64,000 nt of DNA, taken from the NCBI GenBank assembly GCA_052161625.1, contig CP197412.1; one strand, 5' to 3'. Below, one piece after another: positions 18,497 through 27,535 of this stretch; positions within the stretch are counted from its first letter, which is position 1, and the number at the start of each line of letters is the position of its first letter. The notes below the pieces were generated by a model. The model worked only from the letters and a program-made list of their open reading frames with translations, made no database searches and was not told where the DNA came from. Position numbers and translations under genes: made by a program. This DNA comes from JBKCUI01 sp052161625 (GTDB taxonomy: Bacteria > Planctomycetota > Planctomycetia > Pirellulales > Pirellulaceae).

Positions 18497-20229
18497 GGCT
18501 TAGCCTCCAGTCCATTTGCAATGGAGTCGATTGAGTCAACGACAGATTCGATCATATTCATGGCTGAAATTATCGAGGGTGCATCGAGGTCAACCCCGAC
18601 AAGTGAGAACGCCTCGTCCACACTTTTGCGCGGTAGGTGAGCGCTTGCCTGACGCAATTCGTGAATTCCAGCTAGTGCTGCTGTAATCGAACGTCCTGCT
18701 TGCCCAGCGTCATCCAGTAGTTTGCATAACCGCTTGATACTTCCAAGATCATCCGAGCATGACGGTGTCAGTGATTTAAGAAAGTCGTCATCAATGGACT
18801 CGATAAAGATGCGACGGAGATCCTTTGCAAGGTCGTAAAGCTCTTCAACATTCGATGCCGCGAATCGATGCGTCCGAGCCGCGATTCCTGTAACCATATC
18901 ATGCGGTCGAAATAGCGTTTTTTTGAAGCGACGCACAAAGGCCTCATCGATTTTCTTTCGGACATCCAAGATTCGCGACTCAGCCGCGATGGTTCCTGCA
19001 GGATCATTTTGCATTTGCGAGTGAACCAACTCCTCGCAAGCTCCGCCCTCGGGCGAAACGCTATGGCCAGCGAAGTACCTTTGCCGATGAGGTGCAAGCT
19101 CAATAACATCCTTGGAAAAGATGCTTATCAGCCCCTTTGTGTTGACTCCGAAAGGAACGCTTAATCCGTCACCGTAACGAAAGCAAGCTGTTTGCCTGCT
19201 CCACCATTCCAGTTTCACCTTGCCCTGGTCTAGTAGGTTTGAAATCGACTCTGGTTTAAAGGTAAGCCAACGCCATCTGGGTTCGTCCTTCAACTCCTGC
19301 GCAGACATTCTTGAGGACGCTGCATCAGCCACGAAGACGCAAGATTCGGTTGGTTTGTCCCCACGAACGCGCGGACTTGCTAACGCAGGAGCGATCCAAT
19401 CACGCTTAATTAAATCACTGGCAACACAGTATCTTTTTGACTCGCCAGGCTTAGTTTCGAATTTTCTGCGACGCAGTTTTCTATCGTCCAGACTGTACTC
19501 AGCTACCGGAGCATCTTCATCTACGTCAACGTCGTGCCTTCCAAGGATTGTCACAGTCCACGTGTTACCGAAATGCTCGCCGTGCTCGTCAATCTCATTT
19601 ATCCAGCCCTCCCATTGCCAAGTCGGTGATGGCTTCGTCTTTGGAAGCGTGAATTCTGGAGGTGTAGAAAAGATGTGCTTGCGTTCTCGAAACGTAATGA
19701 TTGCTAGCCCCATTTCCCGGGCGGCTAAGAAGTCCTTCAGATACTCAGTTCGGATTTCGACTTTCGTAACATTTCCACCGCCATCTAGCTCTTGGTGTAT
19801 CACGACTTCTCCTTCGTCCCTAGCGCTCGCCCAATCGTGACCGACGGGATGAAGACGTAAACCCAAGATCAAGTCTGGTTCAATGAGAACGTGACGTGGC
19901 GAGCTTTTTCCCTCGGGCTCAATCGGGAATACCAAATGCTCGCCGTGTACTTGGCCAAAATAGTACTTTGCTGAATAGAATCCGTCGGAGTCAAAGCCAG
20001 GGCGATGTGAACTTGGTCTCACCTCATCCCAATCAAGCTCACGTAGTTCCTCTGATTCATCCGCATCCAGAAGCATGGTGCCAATGCCGAAGTAGTCATC
20101 GTCAAAACCGGGATCTGGGAAGTTACCGAATTCAGTATGTTCATCAACGAACAGTGGAACCCAGGCCATTCTCTCGTAGGTCAACTTGAGTTCCCTTGTC
20201 ATAAGGAACCAATCTTGGTCTCTCTGCAT
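18493..20229 (-). CDS. Unknown protein with HEPN-like Rx4H C terminus
   Basis: A 578-aa protein from ATG 20229 (MQRDQDWFLMTREL), preceded by AGGGTAGGA; a later ATG at 20202 is possible. The N-terminal half is acidic and beta-rich (FVDEHTEFGNFPDPGFDDDYFG). The C-terminal ~130 residues are helical with GIHELRQASAHLPRK, an R-x4-H motif resembling HEPN RNases. It lies 89 bp after the mad8 stop on the same strand, so it is probably co-transcribed with MADS. The 562-aa gene follows with a 4-bp overlap. No database family comes to mind. Confidence 0.55.
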   Translation of the reverse strand: MQRDQDWFLMTRELKLTYERMAWVPLFVDEHTEFGNFPDPGFDDDYFGIGTMLLDADESEELRELDWDEVRPSSHRPGFDSDGFYSAKYYFGQVHGEHLVFPIEPEGKSSPRHVLIEPDLILGLRLHPVGHDWASARDEGEVVIHQELDGGGNVTKVEIRTEYLKDFLAAREMGLAIITFRERKHIFSTPPEFTLPKTKPSPTWQWEGWINEIDEHGEHFGNTWTVTILGRHDVDVDEDAPVAEYSLDDRKLRRRKFETKPGESKRYCVASDLIKRDWIAPALASPRVRGDKPTESCVFVADAASSRMSAQELKDEPRWRWLTFKPESISNLLDQGKVKLEWWSRQTACFRYGDGLSVPFGVNTKGLISIFSKDVIELAPHRQRYFAGHSVSPEGGACEELVHSQMQNDPAGTIAAESRILDVRKKIDEAFVRRFKKTLFRPHDMVTGIAARTHRFAASNVEELYDLAKDLRRIFIESIDDDFLKSLTPSCSDDLGSIKRLCKLLDDAGQAGRSITAALAGIHELRQASAHLPRKSVDEAFSLVGVDLDAPSIISAMNMIESVVDSIDSIANGLEAKP

Positions 20230-20318
20230 TCCTACCCTCTTAGAACACTCTAAAAACAAGTTGACGAAATGAAATTCTCCTGCGATTCTCTTGATCTACA
20301 TCTTTTTTCCAAAAAACC

Positions 20319-23300
20319 TCAGTCATTTGCAACTGCGGTTTTGGTACTACCTCCATGCAACGTAACGCGAGGGCGAAGACGAACTTTCACTGCACCCTTG
20401 CTGAACGATTCATCTGTAGCTTTACTGGACCAAATGAACGCCTCTCCAGGCTTTAATTGTGACATCCGCTCTGGCGTCAGCCCCGCAAGGGCTGCGTTTG
20501 CTTTTTGAATGTGCTTTAGCCAAGCTGGCGAGTTAAACTTGTGAAGGATGATCTGACTTGAAAGCTCAATCAGTGGTACTGGGACCGACGGTGGGTCTTG
20601 GCTCGCAATCAATATGCTAGTTCCTTTGTGACGCATCTCGCGAACCACCTCGACGAGACCTGCTACAAGGTCCTGATTGTCAACATATTTGTGAGCTTCG
20701 TCGAACACTACTAGTTTGTTAAAGGTGCTACCTTGATGTTGCACGTCCGCAAATAGCTGAAGCAAAACAACAAATAGCCCCAAGGCCTCATCTTTCTCGA
20801 TAAACTCATCCCGAAGGTCAACGATAATAAGGCTGCCCGGCCGTATCAAAGACCCGATGCGAACGCGATCGTCGATGTACTCGGCAGCTAGATCTAATCG
20901 CAATCGAGCTAGTTCCTTCAAGTGATCAGAGAGACCAGACTCGTCGATCCCTTGTCGCAACGCCTGAAGGCTTAGCTCGCCTCTGAGAGACTTAATGATT
21001 CGATTGAGTTGTCGAATATATGTGGCCTGATTTCCCACGGCCCCCATCAAGAATCGCCAGTGTCCAGTTTGAAGTTCGGAGGAAGCGAACTTAAGTGGTT
21101 GCACTTCCAGTTCTGGATATTCATTTTTGCGTTCGATTAGCTTGTCCGCTGGAACAAGGAGTATCACATCTTTCAGGGATTGAGGTTCAACACCATACGT
21201 ATCGCGTAGAGCTGCAATTGCCTTTTCGTCGTTGTTGGCACGTACCATCGATGTGAACTCTGGAGCGTAATCCATGGTTTGGCTGTAATGAAAAATCACT
21301 GTTGCCAAGGGCTGGGGAATGCAGTTTAGCCCAGGTATGTGCATGGCCGACATTTCTACAATCGAACCCAAGGTGTAACTCTTGCCACCTCCTTGGACAC
21401 CGAAGAGGCTTATCGTGTGGGTATGATTGAGATCAAGCGCGACCTTCCGCCCCGCTACGTCTCCAATAAGCCCGTACTGAGGCGATGGAGATGTTACGCC
21501 CAATACAACATCATAAGCGACGTTGGTTGGTCCTGGCTGTTGGGTTCTTTCCATTACGTGACTGGATTCTGAAGCAAGAGCGTTGGACGATTGGGGCGGA
21601 AGTTCATCGACTTGCTTTTCAACAGGGGCTGTGGCTGGCGATTCATTCTTTGTCGTTGCCGACGTCGATTTCGTGTCCGTCTTTTCGGTGCTAAAAGTTA
21701 GTTCGTCTGCCGCGACTCCCAGCGTTCGCTTCGACCGCAAATCATCCCAAGAAACAGTGCGATCTCTGTCTTCACCCATGAATGCAGCATCCTTCACCGC
21801 GCGAACTGATGGGGCTCGTTCACGCTTCCGTTGTGCATTGACAATTCCGGGAGGAGTGGATGGATCGTCATCGGGTAATGAACCAGCAAGTTGAAACCCT
21901 GTGCTGCTTTCCGTCTCTGGAGCAGCAGCTTCAATTAGCTGCCGAATCAGATCAACTCCAATACGATGAAACTCGACTCCAGCGTCTTTCTCAGCGCCCT
22001 CAGTACCTGGATGCTGGAAATCGAAAATTAGCGCACTGCGAGTGAAACTGAGCCGATATCCATCTTCAATGGTGCGAAGGAAAAATCGGGCTTCCTCGGC
22101 TGCCTCGAGCGTTACGATTCCATATCGTTCTGCTCTGTTCAAATAGAACTCCAGAAGCTCAACTAATTCTCGCGACTTGGCGAGCCGATCAATGCGATCA
22201 ATTGGTTGGCGATTGGGGTCAAAATGGAAACTAAGCACCTCTTCGCTTTGTGCTAGTTGTCCAACAATGTTTGATTGAAGCTGGTTGTATGCGGCCACAT
22301 CTCCAACTTGTGCATAGCATTTAACTTCGACTAGCCGACAGGTTATCTGGCGCGCTGCGACATTCAAGTCAAATAGGGCTAAATCGGTACGTCTGAAGCT
22401 TACTTCATTACCTGCTTCATCTGCATGTAGCTTTAGTGCTTGATACAAGTTTAAGTGAGCGTCCAGCGGAATAACAATCTGATTTGCAAAAACGCCCTGA
22501 TGTTCCAAGTACATACGCGACAGTGCTAATCCCAGCGCCTCGGCTCGCTGATTCGACGATGAAATCAGCTTCAATGCCATTCGGCCGGAAAGTTGTCTTA
22601 ACTGATCGACAACCGCTACAGCATGCCGGCCCTCCGCATCCAAGTTGTAGGCCTTAAGTACTGGTCGAATCATGGCTTCCAATTCCGCAACAGAACGGGA
22701 AGTTACAACAAGGCGATGTCCAGAAAGTCCCATTCCCTCGGGAGAGTGATCAATCAAATAGTCTGGCCTTTGGCTTCGTCCACCATGATCAAAATACTCG
22801 ATACCAAGGTTTCGGTCTAAAGTCAGAACCCAGTCACTCACTTCGTGCAATTGGTGCAGCAGAGCGCGGTCCTCAGCAGAAAGCGCGAGCGTGACCACGG
22901 GACGAAGGTCAACTCCTATCTGTCCTGTCGCAACCGTTACTGTCGCTGACGACATTGCTCCCGACAAGGAGGCAAGCAAATCACTCAACTCGTCATTTCC
23001 CGGAAGTGGTGTCGCTTGTCCGTGACGCGGTCTTCGGCTCCACGTGACGACCGACTCTTCTTCACGATATTTAGTTTCGAAGTCCTGAATCAATCCATGC
23101 ACAGGGGAGCATGCTTCGTCGATTGACGATCTAGTGACGGAAACATGCTCGGCCGGAAAAACGTCGAACATGAATGACAGATGCGCTGGATGTGCATCGG
23201 GATTCTTGCGAAACTCATTCGAAGCGCGTACGGCTAGCCGTAGTTTGGGGTAAAGGTGACTAGTAGAGGGAGTCGCAAAGGCATCTGCTTCACGCACAGT

Positions 23301-25844
23301 GAAGCTCGCTAATGGCGAAAGCAATTCACCTATCGCTTCGCCTACACCCGGAGCCTCAGGATCAGGAACAAATAGCGTTATGTCAAAGTGCAGGTGCGAG
23401 GCAATATCCGAGCGTTGAAGGGACAGAAGCATGTCCGCAAGTAGTGAGCCAGAGCCTGCATTGAATGCATTAATTACGAGTGTTTGAATGTATGGGTGCT
23501 GCAGCAGATATCTCCGCACGCGAGATGCTAAATACTCGCCATCGATAGTGGCTCCGCCAATTGCGGGTTCTGGTATACCAAGCGACGCACAAACATCCCC
23601 TAGCAATCCACGAGGATTGTCTTCGAATGTGGGCGCATACAATGACCAAAAGGGATTGATGCTTTCAACCGCGCACAATAAATGACCCGATTCGGTTGGC
23701 AGAATCGGGGGAAATGAAACTGGTGCTAGTTGCTTCAAGAGTACATCACGCGCAGCTGTAATATGATCTTTGGCACTACGTGACTGATTAATCCATGCAT
23801 TCCCTAACGTCGCCCAAGCACTAAGCCACAACGCACGCAGAGGATGCGTTGGGGCAACAAGAGTAGCCTCCTTTCGAGCATCTCGATGGTCGGTAATCAC
23901 CAGTAATACCGAATCAACGGCGAGCACTGCTCGCAAATTTGCTAAAGATGCCTGAGACTCTGCTGGATCTGTGCTTGATGTTCGATGCAGCAACTCTTGA
24001 AGAAGGTCGATGTAGCGAGCGGCATAATCCATGACCAATGATCGCAAGTCATCGAGATTTGCGGCTTGAGTTATCAGCTGCTTTTCGACTTGCTGGATAG
24101 CAGCAAAGTATTTTCGTCGGCTTTCAAGAAACCGCTGTGTAGCTGGCGTGCTTGGCCAGCGCACAGACTCACCCGAACTTGCCCCAACAATCCCGCAATT
24201 GATTGGTAGCCACCAGGAAATTGGCCCCTCTGGCTCGTTCAAAATCTTCTGCTCGAGTATCTTGAGCGGTCGTGGCACGGGAATGTGGATTGTTCCCTCA
24301 CGCGGAAATTTCACTTCAATGTGATCCGATTCTCTACCCTTGGCATACGCACGATTCTCAGCCCATCCGATCGAGGAAGCTTTGATGGACTTGGGATCTC
24401 GACCGTCAGCCACTGCAGTAAACTGCAGCCTCATGGTCGCGTGCGCGACGCTTCCGTCGTTCGGAATGGCTCGTTGCGGTGGCTCTACATCAACTTCGTC
24501 GGAAGGAAGCACATAAAACAGATCGCTTTCATTGCATTTCCGGTAGGCGGCTTCATCAGTTGCAGCCCATGGAAGTGGATTACCCAATTCATCTACAATA
24601 GGGATCAAATCGCCTTCCTCCGTTTGCGGCAAAAGCCTGACAAAATGCCAACCCTCTTCCCAATCAACTTTGCTAAGTTTTGTAAACGAGATCGTTGCCT
24701 GCTGTGCCCCAGATTTCCAAACTGTTTTACTGCGCAACAGTCCAATTGGACCTCCGGTTTGTGAGATCACCTGAGCAACGAACTTGGCAAGGCCGTTGAC
24801 CCGATTGGGAATGGGATCTACCTGAAACGAGACACTAAATTTCTTTAGTCCTTGGGCGCCTAATGGAAGAACTTGTTGTCCCAGAAGCTGATCGAGCCTT
24901 TCACCAGCACTTTCTTCATCAAGAACGGGTAGATCCGCTTTCACGTTATGAATGCAGATGGAATCCGGCTCTTCGCCACCGTCTTCGAATTCCCAACGAT
25001 TGAACGCAAGCTTCCACAGATTTCGGTCGAGTACGATCCGACGTGTCCATTGTTTCGGATCTTCAACACCGACATCTGTCAAATAGGTACCCAGTTCATT
25101 TCTAAACCCTCGATTCATTAAGCCCAAATCAAGAACTCTTCCGCGCTCTGATTTCGCAGACCAAGTGATCATTGCGACACAGTCTCGATTGCGCATTAGC
25201 TTCTGCGGAACTTTTGCTGGCTCGTTGAACAGCTCGAAGTCAGGAATCAGTCCGAGCTCATACAGAGCGGCACCGTAGGCTTCTGAATCGCCTCCATTAG
25301 ATTTTCCAGTTAATAAGTAACGCACGACAGAAGCGTCATCAATGTAAGGCCATGGGCGTTCCTCATTTGAAAGTCTTGCAAGGCCCTCACTTAACGCACC
25401 GCGATTCATAGAAGGGACGAACCCAAGTAGCTCCGTACGGAGCCGACCGTACACACCGTCCAAATTGATTTCTTCAAAGGTCGCTATTCCAAATGAATCT
25501 TCCGCAGATGCACGAAGGCCGCATGGTACAAAAACGAGTAACGGAGCCCTAAGACTTCCATCTGGGTTGGGGTTTCTAAGCTCGACAAGCTTGGTACTTG
25601 TAACCGCCATTACTGGAGGCACGCCAAGACTCTGACCATCTGTGAGAATGACAGACTTCGCTGTAGGAACAAGCTCCTGCAGTCCTTCGCACAAGCGAAT
25701 CATCAGATCCATATCTAGGTCCGATATTCTCATGCAATGCCCGTCAGATCGAGACGCAAGTTCAGCCGAAAGCACCGGCAGGATTGCTTTCTCAAGCTCG
25801 ACAGCAAGGTCGGTCGCCTGAAGTTCTCGCAGCCCCTTTGTCAC
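20319..25844 (-). CDS. mad8: MADS ATP-binding protein MAD8, HerA-like
   Basis: An 1841-aa protein, by far the largest gene here, starting GTG 25844 behind AGGAGGT and overlapping the mad7 stop (GTGA). A HerA/FtsK-like ATPase forms the C terminus: Walker A GVQGGGKSYTLG (~1483) and Walker B KLVVFDEAHKY (~1715), followed by MRHKGTSILIASQDP. The central part contains DLALFDLNVAARQ then LVEVKCYAQVGD (~1173), the D...E-x-K spacing of a PD-(D/E)XK nuclease. Last of the eight MADS genes, a phage defense system described from Pseudomonas. Likely role: DNA translocation and cleavage. Confidence 0.85.
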   Translation of the reverse strand: MTKGLRELQATDLAVELEKAILPVLSAELASRSDGHCMRISDLDMDLMIRLCEGLQELVPTAKSVILTDGQSLGVPPVMAVTSTKLVELRNPNPDGSLRAPLLVFVPCGLRASAEDSFGIATFEEINLDGVYGRLRTELLGFVPSMNRGALSEGLARLSNEERPWPYIDDASVVRYLLTGKSNGGDSEAYGAALYELGLIPDFELFNEPAKVPQKLMRNRDCVAMITWSAKSERGRVLDLGLMNRGFRNELGTYLTDVGVEDPKQWTRRIVLDRNLWKLAFNRWEFEDGGEEPDSICIHNVKADLPVLDEESAGERLDQLLGQQVLPLGAQGLKKFSVSFQVDPIPNRVNGLAKFVAQVISQTGGPIGLLRSKTVWKSGAQQATISFTKLSKVDWEEGWHFVRLLPQTEEGDLIPIVDELGNPLPWAATDEAAYRKCNESDLFYVLPSDEVDVEPPQRAIPNDGSVAHATMRLQFTAVADGRDPKSIKASSIGWAENRAYAKGRESDHIEVKFPREGTIHIPVPRPLKILEQKILNEPEGPISWWLPINCGIVGASSGESVRWPSTPATQRFLESRRKYFAAIQQVEKQLITQAANLDDLRSLVMDYAARYIDLLQELLHRTSSTDPAESQASLANLRAVLAVDSVLLVITDHRDARKEATLVAPTHPLRALWLSAWATLGNAWINQSRSAKDHITAARDVLLKQLAPVSFPPILPTESGHLLCAVESINPFWSLYAPTFEDNPRGLLGDVCASLGIPEPAIGGATIDGEYLASRVRRYLLQHPYIQTLVINAFNAGSGSLLADMLLSLQRSDIASHLHFDITLFVPDPEAPGVGEAIGELLSPLASFTVREADAFATPSTSHLYPKLRLAVRASNEFRKNPDAHPAHLSFMFDVFPAEHVSVTRSSIDEACSPVHGLIQDFETKYREEESVVTWSRRPRHGQATPLPGNDELSDLLASLSGAMSSATVTVATGQIGVDLRPVVTLALSAEDRALLHQLHEVSDWVLTLDRNLGIEYFDHGGRSQRPDYLIDHSPEGMGLSGHRLVVTSRSVAELEAMIRPVLKAYNLDAEGRHAVAVVDQLRQLSGRMALKLISSSNQRAEALGLALSRMYLEHQGVFANQIVIPLDAHLNLYQALKLHADEAGNEVSFRRTDLALFDLNVAARQITCRLVEVKCYAQVGDVAAYNQLQSNIVGQLAQSEEVLSFHFDPNRQPIDRIDRLAKSRELVELLEFYLNRAERYGIVTLEAAEEARFFLRTIEDGYRLSFTRSALIFDFQHPGTEGAEKDAGVEFHRIGVDLIRQLIEAAAPETESSTGFQLAGSLPDDDPSTPPGIVNAQRKRERAPSVRAVKDAAFMGEDRDRTVSWDDLRSKRTLGVAADELTFSTEKTDTKSTSATTKNESPATAPVEKQVDELPPQSSNALASESSHVMERTQQPGPTNVAYDVVLGVTSPSPQYGLIGDVAGRKVALDLNHTHTISLFGVQGGGKSYTLGSIVEMSAMHIPGLNCIPQPLATVIFHYSQTMDYAPEFTSMVRANNDEKAIAALRDTYGVEPQSLKDVILLVPADKLIERKNEYPELEVQPLKFASSELQTGHWRFLMGAVGNQATYIRQLNRIIKSLRGELSLQALRQGIDESGLSDHLKELARLRLDLAAEYIDDRVRIGSLIRPGSLIIVDLRDEFIEKDEALGLFVVLLQLFADVQHQGSTFNKLVVFDEAHKYVDNQDLVAGLVEVVREMRHKGTSILIASQDPPSVPVPLIELSSQIILHKFNSPAWLKHIQKANAALAGLTPERMSQLKPGEAFIWSSKATDESFSKGAVKVRLRPRVTLHGGSTKTAVAND

Positions 25845-27535
25845 AAGTCACCTCCTGAGGTCTGGTTTAAAAGCGATCCTTCTTTCTCGATGCGATAGCG
25901 AGGAGTCACTGTTTGCGTGACATACGCGTCTGACAGGTCTCGATAGAAGCCAACCTCTCGGAGTCGAACTAGGAACGCACGAGAGTTATCGCGCAAGGCC
26001 TTTTGGTCTTCGATGGTCGGGTGGCCAAACCCGTCTCCGATCGGCAGCTGCGAAATGCAGATCCCGTAACGACCACGGAGAAATCCCAAAAGTTCGTCTA
26101 TACGCAATTCACCGGTATGATAGCCGAGTACGCCACCGGGCTTCAAAACCGCGATCTGCAGAATTACTTCGAGTAGTCGGCTATCCAGAACGAATCGCCG
26201 CGGAGCACTCTTCGTGCGTCCTTGTGCAAGCAAAGCCCCAGATCGATTCTTTAGTAGAAGTGAATCAAAACACTCCGTCATATATCGCTTATGGAAGCCA
26301 CCTCGGGCAGCCACTAGCATCTCGATGTAAGTGTCGAATTCACTCAAGCCAATCCCACTAACCGCTTTGAGTTCGGGGTCTAGATCAGACTCGTCACTCC
26401 CAGAGGAGTCTTGAATGAGTCCGTAAACCCGTTGTCCAAAGAACTTCTCGCGTTCCCCTTTGTGCATTGGGTCAAGAAGCTGAAGCACATCACCGACAGA
26501 GAAAGCCCCGGATGCGGGCCTTGTCGCCTTTCCTCTTCTCACCAAATCTGCGGCAAACTCATCAAGCTTTCTTGTTGCGTAATAAGCTTTCACAAACGCA
26601 GGTATTCGGCGATAATGAAAATCCGCACTCTTTTCTGCCAACCTGGCGATTTGCGAATCGGGTTGGCCGGCCATATCCACAAAGAGCTCAATTTTGTAAG
26701 GACAATCACCCTGAGGATTCTCTGAGTTACGAGGGCTCATTGGACACGCCGCCCCCGAGCAAATCGGATCACCACCTTTACGCCTCACGAGTAGCGGTAG
26801 CAACTTCGCAAGCCTCAAATGATAGAGAGCCAGGTGAAAACTCAGCAATATCTTCAAGTAGTCCACCATCACTGATCGTGGAATGAATCGCTGATAGAAC
26901 AACAATCGCTGAATATCTTCTGCCAACAAATCCGCAGCGCCGACGCAGAGAGGTGGATAGCTTTCGCGATTGGTCTTAGTATCTGCGGCATCCTCAACTT
27001 GGTTTAGAAGTCTAAGCAAGGCCTGTGTTTCAACATCAAGTGTGGTGTCGGCGGTAGGACTTCCGGTAACCCGATCATGGCCTTGAAAAAAGAATGCCTG
27101 CAGATGCTCCAGAGCCCTTTGGCCGGCGCCATGCCGAGCGTTAAACAACATTTCATAGATCTGCTGTGCAGCGCCATAATCGCGAGAGTGTCGCGGGTTA
27201 CGAAAACGATACGTAAACCCGTGAAGGGGGCGAGGCGCTGCAACCGCTTGGTTAGCTTTTCCACGATTGACAACATCCATCAAATGAGTCTCAACCCATT
27301 TTTCTAGGATATCGCGATTTGCCTCGAATCCTGTAAACCATTCAGGATGCTCCAAAAATTCTTCAACGAACGCTTCGACCGTCAGATCAGCCTTTCTTCG
27401 TAGCCGACTTGGAAAACCATTATGTGCGAGACGGGCGAACAGGGCGGTTAGCACGCGATCCATCTCGAGGTACTTGAAATCAAGGTAGCTAATCTTCGGG
27501 AGTCGAAACTCTCGATCTTTCTTAGAAATCGGCAT
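25841..27535 (-). CDS. mad7: MADS protein MAD7
   Basis: A 564-aa protein from ATG 27535 (MPISKKDREFRLPK) with a possible TTG at 27541; either start overlaps the end of mad6. It is identified mainly by operon position and length between the MADS kinase and the MADS ATPase. Visible features are a helical N terminus, a cysteine-rich insert (CSGAACPMSP ... GDCPYK, ~285-305) that could bind metal, and a basic C-terminal region (RYGICISQLPIG). No enzymatic motif is evident. Function within MADS is unknown to me. Confidence 0.75.
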   Translation of the reverse strand: MPISKKDREFRLPKISYLDFKYLEMDRVLTALFARLAHNGFPSRLRRKADLTVEAFVEEFLEHPEWFTGFEANRDILEKWVETHLMDVVNRGKANQAVAAPRPLHGFTYRFRNPRHSRDYGAAQQIYEMLFNARHGAGQRALEHLQAFFFQGHDRVTGSPTADTTLDVETQALLRLLNQVEDAADTKTNRESYPPLCVGAADLLAEDIQRLLFYQRFIPRSVMVDYLKILLSFHLALYHLRLAKLLPLLVRRKGGDPICSGAACPMSPRNSENPQGDCPYKIELFVDMAGQPDSQIARLAEKSADFHYRRIPAFVKAYYATRKLDEFAADLVRRGKATRPASGAFSVGDVLQLLDPMHKGEREKFFGQRVYGLIQDSSGSDESDLDPELKAVSGIGLSEFDTYIEMLVAARGGFHKRYMTECFDSLLLKNRSGALLAQGRTKSAPRRFVLDSRLLEVILQIAVLKPGGVLGYHTGELRIDELLGFLRGRYGICISQLPIGDGFGHPTIEDQKALRDNSRAFLVRLREVGFYRDLSDAYVTQTVTPRYRIEKEGSLLNQTSGGDL

